Shown here: one piece after another, positions 8,399 through 16,500 of the stretch | Position numbering within the stretch: position 1 is the stretch's first letter | Layout: each line of letters opens with the position of its first letter | Assembly (NCBI RefSeq): GCF_043944905.1 | Contig: NZ_JBIMSN010000158.1 | Coordinates: forward strand, 1 to 64,000 | Length of the DNA: 64,000 bases | From: Antrihabitans spumae | Lineage (GTDB): Bacteria > Actinomycetota > Actinomycetes > Mycobacteriales > Mycobacteriaceae | Direction: 5' to 3' | The notes under the pieces: generated by a model | Database searches by the model: none | Told to the model about the DNA's origin: nothing | What the model saw: only the letters and a program-made list of their open reading frames with translations | Made by a program: the position numbers and the translations under genes

Positions 8399-9574
8399 TC
8401 ACAGGCACGCGACAGCGGCGACGAAGCTGTCGAGATCGTCATGGGAAACGAAGTAGTGCGGCGAAGCCCTGACGAGCGCTGAGATGCCTCGCGCGGTCAT
8501 GTCGAGCAGTGTCGAGCTGCGGTGGCTGACCGTCACGATCATGTTGTCGGCGGCGAGTCGGTCCCTGACGTTTTCGGGCTCGACGCCTGCCACGGTGAAC
8601 GACACGATCCCACTTCGGTGGTTGCCGAGGTCGAGGGGCGTGACGTTCGGTAGCTCGGCGAGGCTGGTGCGCAAGTAGTCCGCGCGCTCGGCGACCTGGG
8701 CGTAGACCGTGTCGGGGCCGAGGTCGAGCAGGTACCGCAATGCGGCTCCGAAGCCGAGTCGGGCGGCGACGTCGTGTTCCCAGAATTCGAACCGCGCGGC
8801 GCCTGCGGCGACCGTGTACTCGTCCGCCGCCGTCCACGCGGCGCTACCGAGGTCGAGGGTTGCAGGCTGCAGTGCCGCGGCCAGCTCGGCACGGACGTAG
8901 AGGAACCCGGTTCCACGAGGTGCGCGCAGCCATTTGCGGCCCGTAGCGGACAGGGCGTCGACACCCAGCGCCGCTACGTCGACGGGCAACTGTCCCACCG
9001 ATTGGCAGGCGTCGAGGAGCACGAGCGCGCCGACTCGGTGGGCAAGTTCGACGACTTCGGCGACCGGGTTCACCAGGCCGCCGTTGGTCGGCGCGTGAAC
9101 GAGCGACACCAACCGCACTCGATCGTCGAGCAAGCTTTCCAGCGCGGTGAGGTCGATCTGCCCGGTGGAATCGCTTGGAATTACATCGACGATCGCACCG
9201 GTTGCCCGCGCCCGTTGCAGTACCGCGATCGCGTTGCTCGCGTACTCGACTTCGCTGATCAGGACGCGATCGCCCGCGTGGAGCGGGACGGCGTAGAAGA
9301 AGTCGGTCCAGGACCGTGATGCGCTGTCGCTCAACGCGATCGACGTCGCTGGCTCGGCCGCATTCAGCAACGTTGCGATCGAGCGTTTGACCTCGGCCAG
9401 GTCCTCGAGTCGCTCGCTGCCCGCGCGGTAGCCGCCGATCTGCGTCTCGCGTCGTAGGTGGTCGACCATGGTTTCGACGACGACCTGCGGGGGTAACGAC
9501 GAACCAGCGCTGTCGAGAAACACGGTCTCCCGGCAGCCGGGCGTGTCCTCGCGTACGCGCTCGAGATCGAACAT
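8399..9574 (-). CDS. Class V PLP-dependent aminotransferase-fold enzyme, EgtE candidate
   Basis: The 391-residue protein has the fold of cysteine desulfurases and C-S lyases. Visible are the N-terminal FLDSAGSSLPPQ, the PLP-pocket Asp in LLDACQSVGQLPVD, and the Schiff-base Lys in SATGRKWLRAPRGTGFLYV. It is transcribed away from egtABCD with a 163-bp shared promoter region. In mycobacteria the last ergothioneine step, C-S cleavage of the sulfoxide intermediate, is done by EgtE, a protein of this class. The location therefore makes this the best EgtE candidate. Its N-terminal sequence differs from mycobacterial EgtE as I recall it, so a general cysteine desulfurase-like role remains possible. 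Confidence 0.65.
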   Translation of the reverse strand: MFDLERVREDTPGCRETVFLDSAGSSLPPQVVVETMVDHLRRETQIGGYRAGSERLEDLAEVKRSIATLLNAAEPATSIALSDSASRSWTDFFYAVPLHAGDRVLISEVEYASNAIAVLQRARATGAIVDVIPSDSTGQIDLTALESLLDDRVRLVSLVHAPTNGGLVNPVAEVVELAHRVGALVLLDACQSVGQLPVDVAALGVDALSATGRKWLRAPRGTGFLYVRAELAAALQPATLDLGSAAWTAADEYTVAAGAARFEFWEHDVAARLGFGAALRYLLDLGPDTVYAQVAERADYLRTSLAELPNVTPLDLGNHRSGIVSFTVAGVEPENVRDRLAADNMIVTVSHRSSTLLDMTARGISALVRASPHYFVSHDDLDSFVAAVACL

Positions 9575-9600
9575 GATCGCGACAGTACCTACAGCTGGAT

Positions 9601-9647
9601 ACAGCGTTCGCTGTGCACGGAAGTTATGACGAGTTCATGAACGTCAT
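9601..9647. promoter_or_regulatory. Palindromes in the egtE-like/egtA divergent promoter region
   Basis: Two dyads lie between the divergent genes. ACAGCG-TT-CGCTGT is at 9601-9614. A stronger nested site at 9626-9647 has the perfect palindrome GTTCATGAAC flanked by ATGAC and GTCAT. Placement about 50 bp from one start and 90 bp from the other suits a shared operator; the regulator is unknown. Confidence 0.4.
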
Positions 9648-9737
9648 GCTCGCCGTCACGCTGATATCCATTTACTGTCGGTGGCAGTCTCTACGATCGC
9701 CTGTACCGGACCCACCCGCCAAGGATCGGAGGTCATC

Positions 9738-11018
9738 ATGGCGATGGCACTGGACAACTCTCTGCTCACGACGCGGGCTGCTGCCGAAGCGTTCGTCGGG
9801 GGTGTGTGCTTCAAACTCGGTCCACCCGCACTCATCGGTGCCGAACTCGAATGGCTCACCGTCCGGCAAGCCTCTACTAACGGTGACTGTCCGAATTCGC
9901 CGACACTCTCCACCCGACCCAGCCTTGCCACGATCGCGGCGGCACTGGGACCGCACACACCGAAGTCGCTCGATCCCTCCTCGCCCGCCGACCCACTTCC
10001 TCGTGGCAGCTACATCACGATCGAACCCGGCGGCCAGATCGAAATCTCGAGCGCACCGTTTTCTTCCGCCGAGCAACTGTGCCGGTCGTTGCAAGAAGAC
10101 GAAGAATATTTGCGCACACTCCTCGCCACCGAGTCCATTGCAGCCCTCGCGCGTCCGACGGACGCAGATCGGCCGCCCGAGCGGTTGCTGCGAGCCTCCC
10201 GCTACACCGCGATGGAGGATCGGTTCGCGAGCATCGGCCCGTTCGGAACCCTGATGATGTGCAACACCGCAGCCACTCAGGTCAGCGTCGATGCAGGCCG
10301 CGATGCTGCCGACGTCGCTGCACGGTGGAACGCACTCGATGCCATCGGCCCGGCGTTGCTCGCTGCCTTTGCATGTTCCCCGACCTTGGCAGGCGCGCCG
10401 GCAGGCCGGTGGGCGTCGCAGCGCATGCGGACGTGGCTGCAGTTGGATCGATCCCGAACCTCGCCGCCGCTCGGTGATTCGACCGATCCGATCGCCCGAT
10501 ACGCGCAGTGGGCGCTCGACGTTCCGTTGCTCTGCGTGGTCGGCGAGCAGGGCGCGAACTGGGCGGCACCGCCCGACGCGACGTTCGCAGACTGGATTGC
10601 AGGATCGCTCGACGACCTCATCGACAGGCGTCCGACCCGGTGCGATCTCTCCTATCACCTGACCACGCTGTTTCCACCTGTGCGGGCGTCCGGTCATCTG
10701 GAGGTTCGCTACATCGATGCCCAGCCCGGGCACCTGTGGGCGGTTCCGATCCACGTGCTCGATGCGCTGCTGTCCACTCCGGAATCGGTCGCATCGGCGA
10801 CGGCGCTGGCAGCGGGTACCGCGCACAGATGGTGGGACGCTGCAGAGTTCGGGCTGGCAGACGCAGAGCTTCGTGCGACGGGGGTATCCCTGTTCGAGTT
10901 GGCCGCCGAGCACACGGAGTGGCCCGATGCGTGCACGGCGTTGCGTGCAGCGGCACAGCGCTGTCGCAACGGGGTTGCACCGGGAGCGGACGAACGAGGA
11001 GAGGACGCAGGTCGATGA
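9738..11018 (+). CDS. egtA: Ergothioneine biosynthesis glutamate-cysteine ligase EgtA
   Basis: EgtA (426 residues) joins glutamate and cysteine to make gamma-glutamylcysteine, the sulfur donor used by EgtB. It belongs to the plant-type GCS2 ligases. Motifs include IGAELEWLT, SYITIEPGGQIEISSAPFSS and, later, HLTTLFPPVRASGHLEVRYID with substrate-site Arg residues. The start ATG at 9738 follows GGAGG; a longer in-frame start would remove that spacing. Its stop overlaps the egtB start (ATGA). Cytoplasmic, first gene of the egtABCD operon. Confidence 0.93.
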   Translation: MAMALDNSLLTTRAAAEAFVGGVCFKLGPPALIGAELEWLTVRQASTNGDCPNSPTLSTRPSLATIAAALGPHTPKSLDPSSPADPLPRGSYITIEPGGQIEISSAPFSSAEQLCRSLQEDEEYLRTLLATESIAALARPTDADRPPERLLRASRYTAMEDRFASIGPFGTLMMCNTAATQVSVDAGRDAADVAARWNALDAIGPALLAAFACSPTLAGAPAGRWASQRMRTWLQLDRSRTSPPLGDSTDPIARYAQWALDVPLLCVVGEQGANWAAPPDATFADWIAGSLDDLIDRRPTRCDLSYHLTTLFPPVRASGHLEVRYIDAQPGHLWAVPIHVLDALLSTPESVASATALAAGTAHRWWDAAEFGLADAELRATGVSLFELAAEHTEWPDACTALRAAAQRCRNGVAPGADERGEDAGR

Positions 11019-12340
11019 GTGAGACAGAAGCACTGCGGACCGAACTTGCGGCCGCGCTGACGAGGAGCAGGGCTCGATCGGCTGCGCTGACGGATTGTCT
11101 GGACGAAGACGAACTGGTTGCTCAGCATTCTCGGCTGATGAGTCCGTTGATCTGGGATCTCGCGCACATCGGGAACCAGGAGGAACTGTGGTTGGTGCGT
11201 GACGTCGGGGGTCGGGAGCCGGTCCGGAGCGACATCGACGAGCTGTACGACGCCTTCAAACACGCCCGCTCGAATCGGCCGCAGCTGCCGCTGCTCGGTC
11301 CTGTCGAAGCTCGGACCTACGTCGGGCAGGTTCGCGACAAGGTCTGGGACATTCTCGACACGTCACCACTGCGCGGAAATCGGCTCGAACACGACGGCTT
11401 CGCGTTCGCAATGATCGCCCAGCACGAGCAACAGCATGCCGAGACGATGTTGGCGACGCACCAATTACGCAGTGGCCACGCGGTTTTGGCCGCCGCCGCA
11501 CCGCCCGCCCCGAGTCGACGCGTAGTCGGCGGCGAGGTTGTCATCGCCGCAGGGGAGTTCACGATGGGCACTTCGACGGAACCGTGGGCGCTCGACAACG
11601 AGCGGCCTGCCCATCGACGCCACGTTCCTGCATTCGCCATCGATGTCGCACCGGTGACCAACGAGCAATACCTGGCCTTCATCGCCGACGATGGCTACGA
11701 CCGGCCTGAACTGTGGTCCGACCGCGGTTGGGCGCATCGAATGGAGGCGCAGTTGGTCGCGCCCGAATTCTGGGAACGAGATGCAGGCGGGCGGCGGTGG
11801 CGTCGCAGGTTCGGCACGATGACCCCCCTTCGTCCCGACCAACCCGTCATGCACGTCTGCTACTTCGAAGCGGAGGCGTACGCGACGTGGGCAGGCAAAC
11901 GACTGCCGACCGAAGCCGAATGGGAGAAGGCTGCCCGGTTCGATCCGGACACCGAAAGGTCACGTCGATTCCCGTGGGGTGATGCCGATCCGACCGACTC
12001 TTCTGCCAACCTCGGTCAGCGTCATCTCGAACCTGCCGATGTCGGTGCGTACCCGGCGGGTGCGTCACCGGCTGGTGTGCACCAGCTCATCGGTGACGTG
12101 TGGGAGTGGACGTCGTCGAGCTTCGAGCCGTACCCGGGCTTCGAAATGTTTCCCTATGCCGAGTACTCGCAGGTCTTCTTCGGCGGCGATTATCGGGTGT
12201 TGCGCGGCGGCTCGTTCGGAACCGATTCGGTCGCCTGCCGCGGGACGTTCCGCAACTGGGACCACCCGATCCGCAGGCAGATCTTTGCCGGGTTCCGTTG
12301 TGCGCGTGATGTTCTCGATACGACCCGCGGCGGGCGGTAG
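11015..12340 (+). CDS. egtB: Ergothioneine biosynthesis sulfoxide synthase EgtB
   Basis: EgtB (441 residues) is a non-haem iron enzyme that couples gamma-glutamylcysteine to the C2 carbon of hercynine's imidazole using oxygen. The N-terminal DinB-like domain supplies the iron ligands: His in WDLAHIGNQEE and the HxxxHxE motif in QHEQQHAE. The C-terminal formylglycine-generating-enzyme/lectin-like domain runs from GEFTMGTSTEPWALDNERPAH to FAGFRCARD, with VTNEQY, LPTEAEWEKAAR and GDVWEWTSSSFEPYPGF. The start is fixed by the ATGA overlap with egtA. egtC follows 9 bp downstream. Confidence 0.96.
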   Translation: MSETEALRTELAAALTRSRARSAALTDCLDEDELVAQHSRLMSPLIWDLAHIGNQEELWLVRDVGGREPVRSDIDELYDAFKHARSNRPQLPLLGPVEARTYVGQVRDKVWDILDTSPLRGNRLEHDGFAFAMIAQHEQQHAETMLATHQLRSGHAVLAAAAPPAPSRRVVGGEVVIAAGEFTMGTSTEPWALDNERPAHRRHVPAFAIDVAPVTNEQYLAFIADDGYDRPELWSDRGWAHRMEAQLVAPEFWERDAGGRRWRRRFGTMTPLRPDQPVMHVCYFEAEAYATWAGKRLPTEAEWEKAARFDPDTERSRRFPWGDADPTDSSANLGQRHLEPADVGAYPAGASPAGVHQLIGDVWEWTSSSFEPYPGFEMFPYAEYSQVFFGGDYRVLRGGSFGTDSVACRGTFRNWDHPIRRQIFAGFRCARDVLDTTRGGR

Positions 12341-12349
12341 CGAGCGGGC

Positions 12350-13123
12350 ATGTGCCGTCATCTCGGCTATCTCGGTCCGGCTGTGCCGGTGAGCGAACCG
12401 ATCACCCGCGGTCCGCACTCGCTCCGCGTGCAGTCGTGGGCCCCACGCGAGATGCGTGGTGGCGGGACGATCAATGCTGATGGGTTCGGCGTCGCGTGGT
12501 GGCCTGCGCAGGCTCCGGGCGACACGGATGCCCTCGATGCCCAGGATGTTGAGCCGACTCGCTACCGCAACGCCGCGCCGATCTGGACCGATCCTGCCGT
12601 CGACGACGTGCTGTCGCAGATCGAGGCGACTGCCGTGCTCGGCGCGGTGCGGTCGGCAACGGTCGGCATGCCGGTCGAACGTACTGCGTGTGCGCCCTTC
12701 ACCTCGGGTCGCTTGGCCTTCAGCCACAACGGTGTAGTGCCCGACTGGCGAGCGGTATGCGCAGCCGTGTCGAAGGAGGTCGGTGGCGTCGACCCGTTCG
12801 AACTCGAAGCCTCCACCGATTCGGCCGCGCTGTGGTTGTTGGTCCGGGCGTTGCTCGAGCGCGGCGCCGACCCGTCGGAGGCCTTGACCGAAGTGGTCCG
12901 CCGCGTCGTCGCCGAGCGAAGTGAGGCGCGGGCGAATCTGCTGCTCGGTGACGGCGAACAGCTATGGGCGACAACCTGTTACCACTCACTGTCGGTCCTC
13001 GTCGACGACACGAGTGCAGTTGTGAGTTCCGAACCGTACGACGACGATCCCCGATGGCAGCCGATCGACGACCGCTCGGTCGTCACGGTCCGTCCTGGGC
13101 ACGTTGCGATCGAATCCCTATGA
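12350..13123 (+). CDS. egtC: Ergothioneine biosynthesis glutamine amidotransferase-like EgtC
   Basis: EgtC (257 residues) is an N-terminal-nucleophile class II amidotransferase-fold hydrolase that removes the glutamate from the gamma-glutamyl-hercynylcysteine sulfoxide made by EgtB. The catalytic Cys is residue 2 (MCRHLGYLG) and becomes N-terminal after Met removal. GGTINADGFGVAWW, FTSGRLAFSHNGVV and the STDSAALWLLV block match the family. It sits between egtB and egtD on the same strand, 40 bp before egtD. Confidence 0.95.
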   Translation: MCRHLGYLGPAVPVSEPITRGPHSLRVQSWAPREMRGGGTINADGFGVAWWPAQAPGDTDALDAQDVEPTRYRNAAPIWTDPAVDDVLSQIEATAVLGAVRSATVGMPVERTACAPFTSGRLAFSHNGVVPDWRAVCAAVSKEVGGVDPFELEASTDSAALWLLVRALLERGADPSEALTEVVRRVVAERSEARANLLLGDGEQLWATTCYHSLSVLVDDTSAVVSSEPYDDDPRWQPIDDRSVVTVRPGHVAIESL

Positions 13124-13163
13124 CCTCGTCTTGTGCAGACGACCGATACCGAGGAGTTGCTCG

Positions 13164-14135
13164 ATGACAGCACCGACCCTGGAGATCCACCTCTCCGAGG
13201 AGCAGATGACAGAGGCGCTGCGAACCGATGCGCGTGTCGGTCTGACGGCGTCACCGAAGTGGTTGCCGCCCAAGTGGTTCTACGATGCACGGGGTAGCGA
13301 ACTGTTCGAACAGATCACCGAACTGCCCGAGTACTACCCGACTCGCACCGAGCGTGAGCTGCTGCGAGCCAGCGCAGCCGAGATCGCCGCGGTGAGTGCA
13401 CCGCAGATCCTCGTCGAACTCGGTTCGGGATCGTCGGACAAGACCAGACTGCTCCTGGATGCGATGACCGCGCACGGCACCCTCGAACAGTATGTGCCGC
13501 AGGATGTTTCACCGGCCGCATTGGGTAGCGCCATCGAGGCGCTCAGTCGCGACTATCCAGAACTACAGGTGCACGGCGTGGTCAGCGACTTCACCGACAC
13601 CCTGCATAACCTGCCGACCGGCGGGCGCCGGATGATCGCGTTTCTCGGCGGCACGCTCGGTAATTTGGTGCCCGCCGAGCGGGCGGAGTTTCTGGCAAGC
13701 ATCGCCGCGGTTCTCGAAACGGGCGAGCAGTTGCTCGTTGGCGTCGGTTTGGTGATCGACCCGGCGATACTCGTTCCGGCCTACGACGACGCCGCGGGTG
13801 TGACCGCGGAGTTCAATCGAAATGTCTTGCATGTCCTCAACAATCGACTGTCGGCGAACTTCGAGCCCGATCGTTTCTCCCACGTCGCCTATTGGGATGC
13901 GGACAACGAGTGGATCGAGATGCGTCTCGAAGCGACGGCCGACATGACGGTCCACGTCGAAGATCTCGGACTGACGGTCGCATTCGGCACAGGCGAACAA
14001 TTGCGAACGGAAATCTCCGCGAAGTTCACCCTCGACGGAATCGGTCGCGAGCTTGCCGCCGCCGGCTTCGACGTCGAACAAACCTGGACCGATGCCGACG
14101 AGCGTTTCGCTCTGATCTGCGCAGGGAGGCGGTAG
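13164..14135 (+). CDS. egtD: L-histidine N(alpha)-methyltransferase EgtD
   Basis: EgtD (323 residues) trimethylates histidine with S-adenosylmethionine to give hercynine, the first committed ergothioneine intermediate. Family markers are PPKWFYDARGSELFEQITELPEYYPTRTE-type N-terminus (seen around residues 33-61), the SAM site LVELGSGSSDKTRLLLDA, and the histidine-binding C-terminal region with YWDADNEWIEMRLEA. The ATG at 13164 has GAGGAG seven bases upstream; the longer frame overlaps egtC. It completes an egtABCD set, so the organism should make ergothioneine if the last C-S lyase is present. Confidence 0.96.
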   Translation: MTAPTLEIHLSEEQMTEALRTDARVGLTASPKWLPPKWFYDARGSELFEQITELPEYYPTRTERELLRASAAEIAAVSAPQILVELGSGSSDKTRLLLDAMTAHGTLEQYVPQDVSPAALGSAIEALSRDYPELQVHGVVSDFTDTLHNLPTGGRRMIAFLGGTLGNLVPAERAEFLASIAAVLETGEQLLVGVGLVIDPAILVPAYDDAAGVTAEFNRNVLHVLNNRLSANFEPDRFSHVAYWDADNEWIEMRLEATADMTVHVEDLGLTVAFGTGEQLRTEISAKFTLDGIGRELAAAGFDVEQTWTDADERFALICAGRR

Positions 14136-14141
14136 GCGAGG

Positions 14142-15059
14142 TCAGCGCCTCGTGAGCTGCGCCGCTGGGAAACTCACGCCGGTGAGGTCCTCGGATGCGG
14201 TCCACAGGCGCTTGGCCAGTTCCTTGTCGCCCGCTTCCTTGGTGCGGCCGACCAGTTTCGGGTTGCCGCGCATCTCGTAGAGACCCTTCGGTCCGACGTA
14301 GCTGCCGCCGGGGATGTCCTGGCTCGCGGCGAAGAGGCTCGGCCATGCGCCTGCGTCGGCGTCCTGCGCAAGCACCATGTTCCCGATCTTCATCCCGAAG
14401 TCTGCGATCGGGTTGGCGGCGTGGGACTGCAGGTTCGTCGCGGACCAGCCCGGATGCGAATTGAGCGCGCGCAGCGGTGAGCCTGCGTCGTCGAGTCGAC
14501 GTTGTAGTTCGAGGGCGAACAGCAGGTTCGCGAGCTTCGACTGACCGTAGGCGCCCATGCGGTTGTAGCTGCGCGTCTTCCAGTTGAGGTCGTCGAGGTT
14601 GATCGTGCCGCGTCGGTGCGCCTGCGAGGCGACCGTGACGATGCGGTCGGTGATATGGGGGAGCAGCTGGTTCGTCAGTGCGAAGTGGCCGAGATGGTTT
14701 GTGCCGAACTGGGTTTCGAAGCCGTCCTTGGTTTCGCCGTGCGGCGGAATCATCACGCCTGCGTTGTTGACGAGGACGTCGATGTCGCCGGTCCACTCGT
14801 CGGCGAAACGCCGAATCGAGGTCAGGTCGGCGAGGTCGAGTTGGCGAACTTCGACGCTGCCCTTGGTCGAGCCCGCTGTGATGGAGGCGGCTGCCTCGGC
14901 GCCGCGCTTCGGGTCGCGGACCGCAAGGACGACGCGCGCGCCGACCCGAGCGAGTTCGCGAGCGGTCACGAGGCCGATACCGCTGTTGGCGCCGGTGATG
15001 ACGACGGTCCGGCCGTCGAAGGATGGGAGTTGAGCCGAGGTCCACTTGGAATTTGTCAT
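14142..15059 (-). CDS. Short-chain dehydrogenase/reductase
   Basis: A classical-type SDR of 305 residues, probably NADP-linked and related to retinol/protochlorophyllide-type oxidoreductases. The cofactor motif is TGANSGIGLVTA, followed by NNAGVM, the catalytic Ser region VASQAH, and YGQSK with Tyr and Lys. The tail SFPAAQLTRR is ordinary. The start is the Met in MTNSKW; the longer frame runs into the divergent TetR gene. It is divergent from that regulator across a 75-bp gap with a strong palindrome, which suggests the SDR is the regulator's target. Substrate is unknown. Confidence 0.9.
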   Translation of the reverse strand: MTNSKWTSAQLPSFDGRTVVITGANSGIGLVTARELARVGARVVLAVRDPKRGAEAAASITAGSTKGSVEVRQLDLADLTSIRRFADEWTGDIDVLVNNAGVMIPPHGETKDGFETQFGTNHLGHFALTNQLLPHITDRIVTVASQAHRRGTINLDDLNWKTRSYNRMGAYGQSKLANLLFALELQRRLDDAGSPLRALNSHPGWSATNLQSHAANPIADFGMKIGNMVLAQDADAGAWPSLFAASQDIPGGSYVGPKGLYEMRGNPKLVGRTKEAGDKELAKRLWTASEDLTGVSFPAAQLTRR

Positions 15060-15067
15060 GCCACCAA

Positions 15068-15102
15068 TGTAGGCACTGACAACAAAGTAGTCAATGCCAA
15101 CA
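15068..15102. promoter_or_regulatory. Operator-like inverted repeat between SDR and TetR genes
   Basis: Arms TGTAGGCACTGAC (15068-15080) and GTCAATGCCAACA (15090-15102) pair at 11 of 13 positions around a 9-nt spacer. The site lies in the 75-bp divergent gap, as expected for a TetR operator that controls both genes. Confidence 0.7.
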
Positions 15103-15134
15103 TTTTGCGGAATGTTCGGTATTCTGCAGTGGCT

Positions 15135-15734
15135 ATGACTTTCACTCGCCCCCGCTCCTATCACCACGGGGACTTGCGCGGTGAACTCCTCGTTCGCGCC
15201 GAGGAGACGTTGCGCGAGTCCGGTGTCGACGGCCTGTCGCTGCGTCAACTCGCGCGCGATATCGGCGTGAGCCACGGTGCGCCAAGCCGTCACTTTCGCG
15301 ACAAGCAAGCGCTGCTGGATGCGCTGGCACTCAGTGGGTTTCAGCGGTTGGACACGTTGTTCTCGACCGCGGTCCTCGGAGGCACCTTTGCCGAACAGCT
15401 CGAAGGTATCGCACGCGGATACCTACGGTTCGCGATCGAGAACTCTGCTCTGCTCGAGCTGATGTTCGCCCGAAAGCACAGCCCGAATGCCGGCACCGAA
15501 TTGCCTGCGGCGGCCGAAGCGGCGTTTCTCGTACCGGTCGCGTTGATCGCCCGGGGTCAGGCCGACGGCGACGTCGTCGCGGGGGACATTCAGCGGATCG
15601 GCCTCGCCGCGTTCGCGAGCATGCAGGGACTCGCGACCTTCGTCAGCTCGGGCTTCGCCCCGGCGGAACTTGCCGAGGAGATGTTGTCCGACGTCGTGAC
15701 CCAGATGCTGGACGGTCTGCGCCCGCGGGCCTGA
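15135..15734 (+). CDS. TetR family regulator, divergent to SDR
   Basis: A 199-residue TetR-type repressor. The helix-turn-helix spans about residues 28-50 (LSLRQLARDIGVSHGAPSRHFRDKQ). The N-terminus RPRSYHHGDLRGELLVRAEE is typical of the PksA-like TetR group. The C-terminal ligand domain has the TetR_C-like FASMQGLATF segment. The ATG at 15135 follows the palindrome directly. It probably represses itself and the SDR, with release by an unidentified ligand. Confidence 0.9.
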   Translation: MTFTRPRSYHHGDLRGELLVRAEETLRESGVDGLSLRQLARDIGVSHGAPSRHFRDKQALLDALALSGFQRLDTLFSTAVLGGTFAEQLEGIARGYLRFAIENSALLELMFARKHSPNAGTELPAAAEAAFLVPVALIARGQADGDVVAGDIQRIGLAAFASMQGLATFVSSGFAPAELAEEMLSDVVTQMLDGLRPRA

Positions 15735-15796
15735 GCCCTGGCAAATAGAGTCCGATCACTCTCGGATTCCGGGCCGAATCCCACACGATTCTGTCT

Positions 15797-16423
15797 TTAC
15801 GCGAACACGTCGCCGAGCCAGTCGACGAGTGGCCGGATCGCATTCCATGATGCGCGGACCTCTTTCACGGTGCGCGGCGTCGACAGCCACGCAGGCGCGC
15901 CAAACTCTCTGCCGGCCGTCAGCGACTTGTGGCGCAGTATGTCGATTCGCGGGTGGTCGGCCGCGAACCCCCGTGGTGCCGTCTTCAGTTTGTCGCCGCC
16001 GATGCGGAACTTCTTCGCTTCGAGGTCGGCGAGAATCTCGACCAGCTCGGCTCCGCGCGACGAATCATCCACCGCTGCTCGGAATCTCGCGATCTGCGCG
16101 GTCTCGCCCGAATAGAAGCCGCCGCCGACATAGAGTCCGGCCGCGTCGATCTGGACGTAATAGCCGCTGCCCGCGTTGACGTGGACCACAGCGCCCTGCG
16201 CGGTTTTGTACGGAGACTTGTCTTTTGCGAATCGAACGTCGCGATGCGGTCGAAAGATTTTGGCGGTACCGAACTCCGCTTCGAGTTCCGCGACGAGCGC
16301 CGCGATGGGGGCGCGAACCGCGGTGTCGTAGATCTCCTTGTGCGCCGTCCAGAAGGTCTTGCTGTTGTCCGCAGCCAGGTCCTCGTAGAAGTCGAGCGCT
16401 TCGATCGGTATGCCCGTGAACAC
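15797..16423 (-). CDS. DUF2461 (TIGR02453) family protein
   Basis: This 208-residue protein matches the DUF2461/TIGR02453 family, which is widespread and of unknown function. Characteristic blocks are FYEDLAADNSKTFWTAHKEIYD, IFRPHRDVRFAKDKSPYKTAQGA, GYYVQIDAAGLYVGGGFYSG and APRGFAADHPRIDILRHKSL. The start codon is GTG. It is convergent with the TetR gene and separated from prs by a strong hairpin. No partner gene suggests a pathway. Confidence 0.88.
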   Translation of the reverse strand: MFTGIPIEALDFYEDLAADNSKTFWTAHKEIYDTAVRAPIAALVAELEAEFGTAKIFRPHRDVRFAKDKSPYKTAQGAVVHVNAGSGYYVQIDAAGLYVGGGFYSGETAQIARFRAAVDDSSRGAELVEILADLEAKKFRIGGDKLKTAPRGFAADHPRIDILRHKSLTAGREFGAPAWLSTPRTVKEVRASWNAIRPLVDWLGDVFA

Positions 16424-16441
16424 CTAGCGAGCGTAGCTCGT

Positions 16442-16483
16442 CGTGAGTCCTTTCGGAGGTCGGGACCACCGAAAGGACTCACG
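16442..16483. terminator. Strong hairpin upstream of DUF2461, downstream of prs
   Basis: A perfect 15-bp inverted repeat, CGTGAGTCCTTTCGG against CCGAAAGGACTCACG, surrounds a 12-nt loop that itself contains GGT/ACC. It lies just after the prs stop on the minus strand and is the likely terminator of glmU-prs. Confidence 0.75.
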
Positions 16484-16500
16484 AGCGGCGTAGCCGCCTC

